Shown here in pieces: positions 7,971 to 13,965 of a stretch of 17,297 bases of DNA (positions are counted from its first letter, which is position 1; each line of letters begins with the position of its first letter). Where the stretch lies: positions 1-17,297 of the forward strand of contig JAEWEW010000261.1 of assembly GCA_023389175.1 (NCBI GenBank), read 5' to 3'. Both the position numbers and the translations under genes were made by a program. The stretch is from Pseudomonadota bacterium. Its GTDB lineage: Bacteria; Pseudomonadota; Gammaproteobacteria; Burkholderiales; Burkholderiaceae_E. Below the pieces are notes generated by a model. The model was not told the DNA's origin and did no database searches. It saw nothing but the letters and a program-made list of their open reading frames with translations.

Positions 7971-8238
7971 TTCGCCCGGCCGCTGCCGGCACTCTCCTCT
8001 ACCAGGAAGAGCGCACGGATCGTCTTCACCCCAGCCGGCGCCAGTCACATGGATTCACCGTCACGCACCCGGCAGCCGGCGCGGAGCGGGCTTCGCCCGG
8101 CCGCCGCTGGCGCCCCCTCTGCAAGGGAGAACGCGCGGATCGTCCCCACCCCAGCCGGCGCCAGTCACACGGACTCACCGTCACGCACCCAGCAGCCGGC
8201 GCGGAGCGGGCTTCGCCCGGCCGCTGCCGGCGCCCCCC
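7971..8238. repeat. Tandem 120-base repeat: two copies plus a fragment
   Basis: Copy 1 spans 7971-8091, copy 2 8092-8211, and a fragment of a third 8212-8238. Each begins with TTCGCCCGGCCGC and includes CCCAGCCGGCGCCAGTCAC, ACTCACCGTCACGCACCC (ATTCACC in copy 1) and AGCCGGCGCGGAGCGGGC. Copies 1 and 2 align with a constant 120-base offset apart from one extra base early in copy 1. CGGGC-TTC-GCCCG at each junction can form a hairpin. The look is of a dispersed extragenic repeat family rather than a coding repeat. No other copy was seen in this window, so dispersal is an inference. Confidence 0.85.
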
Positions 8239-8274
8239 TTCCCAAGGGGGGTAGGGCCGAAGGCCCAAGGGGGG
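8233..8274 (+). promoter_or_regulatory. Stacked hairpins carrying the tsaD ribosome site
   Basis: CCCCCCTT (8233-8240) can pair perfectly with AAGGGGGG at 8244-8251 (loop CCC). Next comes GGGCC-GAA-GGCCC (8254-8266), then a second AAGGGGGG (8267-8274). That second run is Shine-Dalgarno-like and lies eight bases before the TTA at 8283, where tsaD homology begins. The same C-run could pair with either G-run, so one fold leaves the ribosome site free and the other hides it. The pairing is seen; its use as a switch is inference. Confidence 0.4.
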
Positions 8275-8282
8275 TTGGCCTC

Positions 8283-9341
8283 TTAATCCTCGGCATCGAG
8301 ACCTCCTGCGACGAGACCGGGGTCGCGCTCTACGACACCGGCGTCGGCCTGCGCGCGCAGCTGCTCCATTCGCAGGCGGCGATGCACGAGCGCTACGGCG
8401 GCGTGGTCCCGGAGCTGGCTTCGCGCGACCATGTCCAGCGCCTTGCGCCGCTCATCCGGCAGGCGCTCGCGCAGGCCGGTGTCACGCTGCAGGATCTGGA
8501 CGCGATCGGCTACACGCGCGGCCCCGGCCTCGCCGGCGCGCTGCTGGTCGGCGCCGCGGTGGCCGCGGCGATGGGGTATGCGCTGCGCAAGCCGGTGATC
8601 GGCGTGCACCATCTCGAAGGCCACCTGCTCTCCCCGCTTCTCTCGGCGGACCCGCCGGCCTTTCCGTTCGTCGCGCTGCTCGTCTCGGGCGGCCACACCC
8701 AGCTACTGCGGGTCGACGGCATCGGACGCTACACGCTGCTCGGCGACACGGTGGACGATGCCGCGGGGGAGGCGTTCGACAAGAGCGCCAAGCTGCTCGG
8801 CCTGGGCTATCCCGGCGGTCCCGCGCTGTCGGCGCTCGCGGCCACCGCCTCGCCCGAGCAGGTGGCGGCACGGCGCTTTCCGCTGCCGCGGCCGAAGCTG
8901 CGTTCCGACGACCTCGACTTCAGCTTCAGTGGCCTGAAGACGGCGGTGCTCACCCACGTGAATCGCGGCATCAGCGCGGATGACCGGGCGGCGATCGCGC
9001 ACGAGGCCGAGGAGGCGATCACCGACGTGCTGGCGGGCAAGGCTTTGCGCGCCCTGGCGTCGACCGGTCTCGAGCGGCTGGTGGTCAGCGGCGGCGTGAG
9101 CGCCAACCGGGTCCTGCGCCGCAAGCTCGCCCCCACGCCCGGGCAACCGGTGCGCGCCTACTTCCCCGAGCTCGCGCTCTGCGGCGACAACGGCGCGATG
9201 ATCGCGTTCGCCGCCGCGATGCGCCTCCAGGCGGGGCTCGCTGAGGTGGCGGTGCCCGCGACCGGATTCGACGTGCAACCCCGCTGGCCGCTCGAGGAGC
9301 TCGTGCCGGTCGCGCATCGAGGCACGGACCGCTTCGGGTGA
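8283..9341 (+). CDS. tsaD: tRNA N6-threonylcarbamoyladenosine transferase TsaD (non-standard start)
   Basis: TsaD transfers the threonylcarbamoyl group to A37 of ANN-decoding tRNAs, with TsaB and TsaE, in the cytoplasm. It is essential in many bacteria. From 8283 the protein is 352 residues, normal for the family. Motifs: LGIETSCDETG at the N-terminus, metal ligands H110 and H114 in HHLEGH, LVSGGHTQL (133-141), DDAAGEAFDKSAKLLGL (158-174), SGGVSANR (269-276), and D302 in CGDNGAMIAFA. Homology starts at CTC TTA ATC CTC GGC (L-L-I-L-G), and no ATG, GTG or TTG occurs in frame there. The first upstream in-frame standard start is an ATG at 8049, which would add 78 repeat-encoded residues and has no ribosome site. 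The first downstream start, at 8382, would delete the essential N-terminus. An AAGGGGGG lies eight bases before the TTA. The product call is firm; the start is unresolved. Confidence 0.93.
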   Translation, partial: LILGIETSCDETGVALYDTGVGLRAQLLHSQAAMHERYGGVVPELASRDHVQRLAPLIRQALAQAGVTLQDLDAIGYTRGPGLAGALLVGAAVAAAMGYALRKPVIGVHHLEGHLLSPLLSADPPAFPFVALLVSGGHTQLLRVDGIGRYTLLGDTVDDAAGEAFDKSAKLLGLGYPGGPALSALAATASPEQVAARRFPLPRPKLRSDDLDFSFSGLKTAVLTHVNRGISADDRAAIAHEAEEAITDVLAGKALRALASTGLERLVVSGGVSANRVLRRKLAPTPGQPVRAYFPELALCGDNGAMIAFAAAMRLQAGLAEVAVPATGFDVQPRWPLEELVPVAHRGTDRFG

Positions 9342-9353
9342 CGGTCGCTTCGC

Positions 9354-10289
9354 TCAGGAATGCTTCATCGCGCTTCGCCGCAGGAAGGGCGTGAGCAGCA
9401 GCGGGGCGAAGTACATCGGGATCTGGGCAATGCCGACATAGAGTGGAAAGAGGCTGCCCGCGGTGCCCGCGGTCACGACCAGCATCAGGCCGACATTGCG
9501 GTTGCCGCTCAGCACCGACGCGGTATAGCCGGCGACCAGCCCGGCGCGACGGAACAGCAGGTATCCCGCCCAGTGCAAGAGCAGCGCCGCGACGGTCGCG
9601 GCCGCGAGCAGCGTCGCGATCGTCTCCGGGTCCGCGAGCAGCCGCGCCGTGACGCCGTCCATCACGGCGATCGCGAAGATCACCAGCAGCAGCACGTTGA
9701 GGCCGCCGAGCAGGGCGTCGGCCCGGGCCAGGCGCGCCGCGCCGACGGCGCGCCGCACGATCCAGGCGAGCACGAACGGCGTGCCGACCAGCAGCGATAC
9801 CCTCAGGAAGAACGGCACCAGCTCGACCCGAACGCCGGCCTCGGGCAGCAGGACAGCCATCAGCGGCGTCAGCGTGAGCGGCAGCAGCAGCGTGGCGATC
9901 ACCGTGCAGAACGCGGCAAGCGCCCCGTCCAGCCCCAGGATCAGCGCGAACACCGCGGCCGATCCGATCGGCGGCGCGGCCGCCTGCAGCACCACCGCGA
10001 GCCGCAGCTCGGGACCGAGGCCGAGCAGCGCCGTCACCTGCCATGCCAGCAGCGGCGAGGCGACCAGCAGCCAGCCGACCACGAGCGACGAGAGCGCCGG
10101 GCGCCGGCCGAGCACCGCTAAGCGGTCCCAGTCGAGCCGCAGCAGCGCGCCGAGCAGGGTGCCGATCACCGCGGCGGTGAGCAGCGGGCGCATCGCCGCG
10201 GCCAGCCAGGGCAGCGCGATGCCGATGAAGACGCCGGCAGGCAAGGCCCAGCGTGCCTGCCGGCCCAGGAGCTCGATGGCGCTCAGCAC
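9354..10289 (-). CDS. Bile acid:sodium symporter (BASS/SBF)-like transporter
   Basis: A 311-residue inner-membrane protein, almost entirely hydrophobic, with eight to ten predicted helices. QAAAPPIGSAAVFA (102-115) and SGNRNVGLMLV (261-271) resemble the two signature regions of the BASS/SBF fold, where discontinuous helices bind ion and substrate. The family carries organic anions such as bile acids, pantoate or keto acids; the substrate here is unknown. The start is a GTG at 10289 with no clear ribosome site, 27 bases after the aldolase stop, so it probably depends on that gene for translation. It converges with tsaD, with 12 bases between stops. Confidence 0.75.
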   Translation of the reverse strand: MLSAIELLGRQARWALPAGVFIGIALPWLAAAMRPLLTAAVIGTLLGALLRLDWDRLAVLGRRPALSSLVVGWLLVASPLLAWQVTALLGLGPELRLAVVLQAAAPPIGSAAVFALILGLDGALAAFCTVIATLLLPLTLTPLMAVLLPEAGVRVELVPFFLRVSLLVGTPFVLAWIVRRAVGAARLARADALLGGLNVLLLVIFAIAVMDGVTARLLADPETIATLLAAATVAALLLHWAGYLLFRRAGLVAGYTASVLSGNRNVGLMLVVTAGTAGSLFPLYVGIAQIPMYFAPLLLTPFLRRSAMKHS

Positions 10290-10316
10290 GGCGCGGTCGC
10301 GCGAAGTGACCCGGCC

Positions 10317-11084
10317 TCAGTCGCGGTAGCCGGGCATGACGCGATCGAGGATCCGCATCATGGCTTCGAAGAAGAGGCGTTCGCGCTCCGCGCGCGAATG
10401 GCGGTCGTCGGGATGCGGCTCCTGCACCCGCGCGATCACCTCCTCGGAGAGCAGGTGAAGCGGCCGCCCGGTGCTCATCGCGAGCACCTGCGCCCGGCAG
10501 ACGCGCTCGAGCTTGTAGAGGCGACGGTAGGCCTGCGCGACCGTATCGCCCACCGTCAGCACGCCGTGGTTCTTCATGAAGAGGACATGCTTGTCGCCGA
10601 TCAGCGCGGCGAGCCGCTCGCCCTCCTCCAGCACGTCGGCGGTACCGCCGTAGTGGTCGTCGTAGGCGACGTGACCGGCGTAGTAGGCGGCCGTCTGGCT
10701 CGCCGGCAGCAGCCGGTTGTCCTCCAGCAGGTTCAGCGCCTGGGCCCAGGTCTGGTGGGTGTGCAGCACGACGCGCGCGCCGGTCAGGCGATGCAGCGGC
10801 GCGTGGATGCATTGCGCCGAGAGCTCCACCACGCCGTCGCCGGCGAGCGTCGCGCCGCTTTCGTCGAATTCGATCAGGTTGCTCGCGCTCGCCTCCGACC
10901 AGTGCAGCCCGAACGGCAGCACCAGGTAGCGGCCGTCCGCGCCCGGGACCGTCATGGTGAAATGGTTGTCGATGCCTTCGTCGAGCTCGTGGAAGACGGC
11001 GAGCCGGTGGGCAGCGGCGAGATGGATCCGTGCCTCGGCAACCGGGTCGGGCGTGCGCATGGCGGGGATCGGGGAGCTGGACAT
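10317..11084 (-). CDS. Class II aldolase/adducin family protein
   Basis: A 255-residue soluble protein of the class II aldolase/adducin fold, whose members include fuculose-phosphate aldolase and several metal-dependent decarboxylases and lyases. The metal-site pair is H108 and H110 in VLHTHQ, with the third histidine probably H173 in KNHGVLTVG. NHFTM (40-44) near the N-terminus matches the usual substrate or phosphate loop position. The LFMKNHGVLTVGDTVAQAY stretch is typical of the members annotated only as aldolase/adducin family, so I do not assign a reaction. The ATG at 11084 has GAGG six bases upstream; an ATG eight codons later is possible. It lies upstream of the BASS-like carrier and may act on what that carrier moves. 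Confidence 0.88.
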   Translation of the reverse strand: MSSSPIPAMRTPDPVAEARIHLAAAHRLAVFHELDEGIDNHFTMTVPGADGRYLVLPFGLHWSEASASNLIEFDESGATLAGDGVVELSAQCIHAPLHRLTGARVVLHTHQTWAQALNLLEDNRLLPASQTAAYYAGHVAYDDHYGGTADVLEEGERLAALIGDKHVLFMKNHGVLTVGDTVAQAYRRLYKLERVCRAQVLAMSTGRPLHLLSEEVIARVQEPHPDDRHSRAERERLFFEAMMRILDRVMPGYRD

Positions 11085-11152
11085 GGACTGCCTCGGGAAT
11101 GCGGATGGGAAGATGCGCGGATTCGCCCGAAGGCGTCGCGACGAAGCGAGGC

Positions 11153-11182
11153 AGTATAGCGAGGCGGAACCTTCGCGCCGAA
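11153..11182 (-). promoter_or_regulatory. Possible promoter of the aldolase gene
   Basis: On the minus strand TATACT (11153-11158) is a good -10 box, about 69 bases upstream of the aldolase ATG. The only candidate -35, TTCGGC at 18 bases, matches poorly. The call rests on the -10 and its position in the divergent gap 11085-11218. Confidence 0.35.
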
Positions 11183-11218
11183 CCGTGACATCATGACCGC
11201 CCTTCCCGCCCCGATGCC

Positions 11219-11545
11219 ATGCAAGACGATTCCCAGCTCCAGGTACCGCCTTCCTTCGTCGCCCTCTACACCGAGCGGCAGCGCCTGACCGTGAAGCGGG
11301 AGGAGCTGCTCGCGCGGTTCGATCTCTGCGAGGACCTGGCCAACCACCTGGTCGACTTCGCCAAGACGGTGCACTACCAGCTCGGCGTCTCCGAGGACGA
11401 GGTCCTCGCCCGCTGCCACCGCGGGCTGCTCGCGCCGCCGTCGCAGGTCTCGCCGGGCGAGGCGCGATGGATCGAGTGCCGCCTTGCCGAGCTGCTCGGC
11501 TGGCAGGCCGGCGGCGACATCGCCCGCCCGGATGCCGGCGAGTGA
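11219..11545 (+). CDS. Small conserved protein of unknown function
   Basis: A 108-residue protein with no signal peptide or membrane segment. The body reads LQVPPSFVALY (7-17), then FDLCEDLANHLVDFA (34-48), LGVSEDEVLARCHRGLLAPP (55-74) and RLAELLGW (88-95), mostly helical, with two cysteines (C37, C66). From memory, similar short proteins occur in Burkholderiales and sometimes carry the label 'ATPase with chaperone activity'. I see no Walker motif here and would not use that name. The ATG at 11219 has no strong ribosome site. Codon bias looks like the surrounding genes. It stands alone, divergent from the aldolase and ending three bases before the MFS stop. Confidence 0.75.
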   Translation: MQDDSQLQVPPSFVALYTERQRLTVKREELLARFDLCEDLANHLVDFAKTVHYQLGVSEDEVLARCHRGLLAPPSQVSPGEARWIECRLAELLGWQAGGDIARPDAGE

Positions 11546-11548
11546 ACG

Positions 11549-12883
11549 TCAGGAGGCGCGGCCGGCACCGCGCTCGATGCCGCGGGTGCCGGGAAGCGGG
11601 TAGCGCCGGACCATCCGCAGGTGCATCGCCGCTCCGGCGGCAAGCGCGGTGGCCGCGATGGCGAGCGAACGGGTGAATCCCTCCCCCGGCGTGCCGCTGC
11701 GCGCGAGGAGCAGGGCGACCATCGGCGGGCCGACCACCTGGCCGATGCCGTAGATCGTGGTGAGCAGGCCCATGTAGCTGGCCACCGCGGACGGCCGCAA
11801 CCGGCGTGCCTCCTGCATGGCGAACAGCGTGATGACGGTGAACGGCGCCCCCACCAACAGGCTGCCGATCGCGAAGCCCGCCACGGTTGGGCGCCACAGG
11901 CTGGCCACGATGCCCAACGCCTGGATGCCGTAGGCGGCGGCAAGGACATGACGCCGGTCGATGCCGTCCGGCAGGCGGATGGAGAGCAGGGCGCCCCCGA
12001 CCACGCCGATGCCGAAGATCGGCCAGAACAGGTCCACCACCGCCGCCCCCGGCAATGCCTGCCGCGCGATCACCGGAAGGAACGTCGCGGTGACGATGTA
12101 GCCGAAGCCGGCGAGGCCGTAGGCGAGCGCGAGCAGCGTCCGCTCCATCCTGCCGTCGGCCGGCAGTCCGCCTGCACGATCATCGCCGCGGACTGCGGGC
12201 TCGGCGCGCCAGCCGGACAGGCGCTCTTCCCCGCCCTGGAACACTTGCCACACCGCCGCGCCCAGCGCCGCCGCCAGCAAGCCGAACACCACCCAGGCGC
12301 TTGCCGACGACCAGCCCCGGGCGACCATGGCCATGCCGAGCAGCCCGCTCAGGACGATGCCGACGCCTGGGCCGGCGAAGATCACCCCGCCGAGCGACGG
12401 CGCCCCGAGCTTCGCGAGCCGCGCCAGGCACCAGCTCGCGGTGAACACGATCATGACGGCGCTCGCGACGCCGGCAGCCGCCCGCAGGCTCGGCCAGGTC
12501 GCCGGCAGCGGCAGCGCCATGCCGGCCGTCACCACGGCGGTCGCCACCAGCCCGGCCCGCACCAGCGTCGAATATCGCAGCGACGGCAGCCCGCCGACGC
12601 GCGACCAGAGCCACGGCTGCAGCGTGCAGAGCAGCGCGCCAAGCACATAGGCGAGGTAGTTCGCGCTCGCGAGCCAGCTGGCCCCTTGCAGGTCGACCAC
12701 CTGGTCGCCGAGCATCATCGGCAGCAGCGGCGTGAAGGCGAAGCGGCCGATGCCCATCGCCACCGCGAGCGAGGCCATGCCGGCGAGGGCGACCACCCAG
12801 GCACGCCGGGATGGCCTGGCCGGCGGCTCCGAGCCTGGCGCCGGGCCTCGCGCGGCGGGGGGTGCAGCGGCATCCTTCGACAA
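11549..12883 (-). CDS. YbfB/YjiJ family MFS transporter
   Basis: A 444-residue inner-membrane major facilitator with about twelve helices. The first helix carries GIGRFAFTPLLP (44-55), the signature of the YbfB/YjiJ group, whose substrates are mostly unknown. A hydrophilic loop in the middle (around WRAEPAVRGDDRAGG) separates the two six-helix halves. I place the start at a TTG at 12883 because GGAGGA lies nine bases before it and the frame upstream has no comparable site. The first 28 residues are Pro/Ala-rich and cytoplasmic. It is divergent from the SDR operon and shares its 303-base control region, so the two could respond to the same signal; that is inference. Confidence 0.88.
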   Translation of the reverse strand: MSKDAAAPPAARGPAPGSEPPARPSRRAWVVALAGMASLAVAMGIGRFAFTPLLPMMLGDQVVDLQGASWLASANYLAYVLGALLCTLQPWLWSRVGGLPSLRYSTLVRAGLVATAVVTAGMALPLPATWPSLRAAAGVASAVMIVFTASWCLARLAKLGAPSLGGVIFAGPGVGIVLSGLLGMAMVARGWSSASAWVVFGLLAAALGAAVWQVFQGGEERLSGWRAEPAVRGDDRAGGLPADGRMERTLLALAYGLAGFGYIVTATFLPVIARQALPGAAVVDLFWPIFGIGVVGGALLSIRLPDGIDRRHVLAAAYGIQALGIVASLWRPTVAGFAIGSLLVGAPFTVITLFAMQEARRLRPSAVASYMGLLTTIYGIGQVVGPPMVALLLARSGTPGEGFTRSLAIAATALAAGAAMHLRMVRRYPLPGTRGIERGAGRAS

Positions 12884-12999
12884 TCGATTCGCTCCTCCAA
12901 GAGTCACGGCCCGATAGTCTGCCGCAAGCCCGAGGATTCCGTCCGGGCTGTCCCGTCCACGCAGATCCGAACCGAGCAAGCGCGTGCACGGAGCCCGTG

Positions 13000-13029
13000 T
13001 TGACATGACACCGGGCAGGCGCCTACACT
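13000..13029 (+). promoter_or_regulatory. Sigma70 promoter of the SDR-PrpD-ABC operon
   Basis: TTGACA (13000-13005), an 18-base spacer and TACACT (13024-13029). The -35 is a perfect consensus match and the -10 matches four of six. Transcription should begin near 13036, inside the palindrome that follows. Confidence 0.75.
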
Positions 13030-13033
13030 GGTT

Positions 13034-13047
13034 TGATACCGGTAACA
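13034..13047 (+). promoter_or_regulatory. Probable LacI-family operator over the transcription start
   Basis: TGATACCGGTAACA is a near-perfect palindrome: only the third base and its mirror fail, and the core TACCGGTA is exact. It resembles the sites bound by the LacI-family gluconate/idonate repressors GntR and IdnR of E. coli. It lies five bases after the -10, over the predicted start point, where a bound repressor would block RNA polymerase. No regulator gene is next to it in this window. Confidence 0.6.
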
Positions 13048-13186
13048 CGCAGCCTGTTCCTGGTCGCGGACGAGACCAACGGAGACGGCCCCCGCGAGGC
13101 GATTGCAGCCTTCGCGATGCGCCATCGCCTCCGGATGTGACGGCGCGCCGGGCAGAGCTGCCGGACAGCAGCAACGGAGGGGACAC

Positions 13187-13930
13187 ATGGGCAGGCTCGA
13201 CTCGAAGATCGCCGTGGTGACCGGCGCTGCCGACGGCATCGGCCGCGCGATCGCGGAGGCATTCACCCGCGAGGGCGCGCAGGTCGGACTGCTCGACATC
13301 AATGCGGCGAAGGTCGCCGAGGCGGCCGCGGCGCTGCCGGGATCGCGCGCGCTGGTCTGCGACGTATCGGACCGGGCCGCGGTGCGCCAGGCGATCGATG
13401 GTTTCGTGGCCGAGGCGCAGGGGCTGGACATCCTGGTCAACAACGCCGCGTACTTCCACTACGCGCCCCTCACGCAGATGCCGGAGGAGGTCGTGGCGAA
13501 GATGATCGACGTGGGCCTCAAGGGTGCGCTATGGGCGCTGCAGGCTGCGACGCCGCATCTCGTCGCAAGGGGCGGCGGCACCGTGATCAATCTCTCGTCG
13601 GTGGCCGTGTCGGTCGCGATCCGCAACGCCGGCGTCTACAGCGCCATCAAGGGTGCGCTGGATACGCTGACCCGCCAGCAGGCGGTGGAGCTCGGCCCGC
13701 ATGGCATCCGCGTCAACGCGCTCGCCCCGGGACCGGTCGTGACGCCGGGAGCGAGCTCGGTGATCGACGCGCAGGGCTGGGAGGCCCGGCGGCAACGCAC
13801 GCCGCTCAAGCGCCTCGCGACCGGCGCGGACATCGGCTCGGCGGCGGTATTCCTCGCCTCGGACGACGGATCGAGCATCTCCGGCGTGACGCTGAAGGTC
13901 GATGCGGCCTTGACCTCCGTCGGCTACTAG
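13187..13930 (+). CDS. SDR family oxidoreductase
   Basis: A 247-residue classical short-chain dehydrogenase, expected to oxidise a hydroxyl with NAD(P) in the cytoplasm. The cofactor loop is TGAADGIG (12-19). D37 at the end of the second strand favours NAD over NADP. NNAA is at 85-88, catalytic Ser near 137-138 (INLSS), and Y151/K155 in YSAIK. The fourth catalytic residue, usually Asn in a V-N-L-K-G motif, is Gly110 here (DVGLKG), which is unusual. The ATG at 13187 has GGAGG six bases upstream. It is the first gene of the operon and precedes the MmgE/PrpD gene by 35 bases. The substrate cannot be read from sequence; labels such as glucose 1-dehydrogenase would be guesses. Confidence 0.9.
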   Translation: MGRLDSKIAVVTGAADGIGRAIAEAFTREGAQVGLLDINAAKVAEAAAALPGSRALVCDVSDRAAVRQAIDGFVAEAQGLDILVNNAAYFHYAPLTQMPEEVVAKMIDVGLKGALWALQAATPHLVARGGGTVINLSSVAVSVAIRNAGVYSAIKGALDTLTRQQAVELGPHGIRVNALAPGPVVTPGASSVIDAQGWEARRQRTPLKRLATGADIGSAAVFLASDDGSSISGVTLKVDAALTSVGY

Positions 13931-13965
13931 GCGGCGGCAGTGCACCTGCCTGCGAAGGTTCGCCG

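Larger units (their letters stand above)
7943..8282. other. Repeat-filled divergent region between the flavoprotein gene and tsaD
   Basis: This 340-base stretch holds no convincing gene. It contains a possible -10 for the leftward gene (TATCAT, 7950-7955), an overlapping possible -10 for tsaD (TAGACT, 7954-7959, plus strand) and the 120-base repeat array. Reading frames across it on both strands are open only because the repeat has few stops; they encode the same peptide twice and are not supported as proteins. Confidence 0.7.
12884..13186. other. Divergent control region between the MFS gene and the SDR operon
   Basis: This 303-base gap has no supported gene. It contains the rightward promoter and palindrome described separately, the MFS ribosome site at its left end, and a leader of about 150 bases before the SDR start. 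No convincing leftward promoter was found for the MFS gene. Confidence 0.6.

Noticed and set aside
8026..8268. An 80-codon minus-strand frame repeating SAPAAGCVTV...PCDWRRLG twice
   Set aside because: It is a translation of the 120-base repeat with no ribosome site and no gene-like context.
8275..8286. A tiny frame TTG GCC TCT TAA overlapping the tsaD start, as a possible reinitiation device
   Set aside because: The ribosome-site-like run directly abuts the TTG, leaving no spacing for initiation. I keep it only as a remote idea.
13117..13140. Seven-codon upstream frame (ATG CGC CAT ... ATG TGA) in the SDR leader
   Set aside because: There is no ribosome site before it and no pattern, such as repeated codons for one amino acid, that would suggest attenuation.
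12884..13459. Upstream extension of the MFS frame into the SDR gene
   Set aside because: The TTG at 12883 has a strong GGAGGA site, and the extension would cross the SDR promoter and coding region.
13531..13965. Upstream extension of the MmgE/PrpD frame by 145 codons
   Set aside because: It lies inside the SDR gene in another frame. The ATG at 13966 has a ribosome site and gives the normal family N-terminus.
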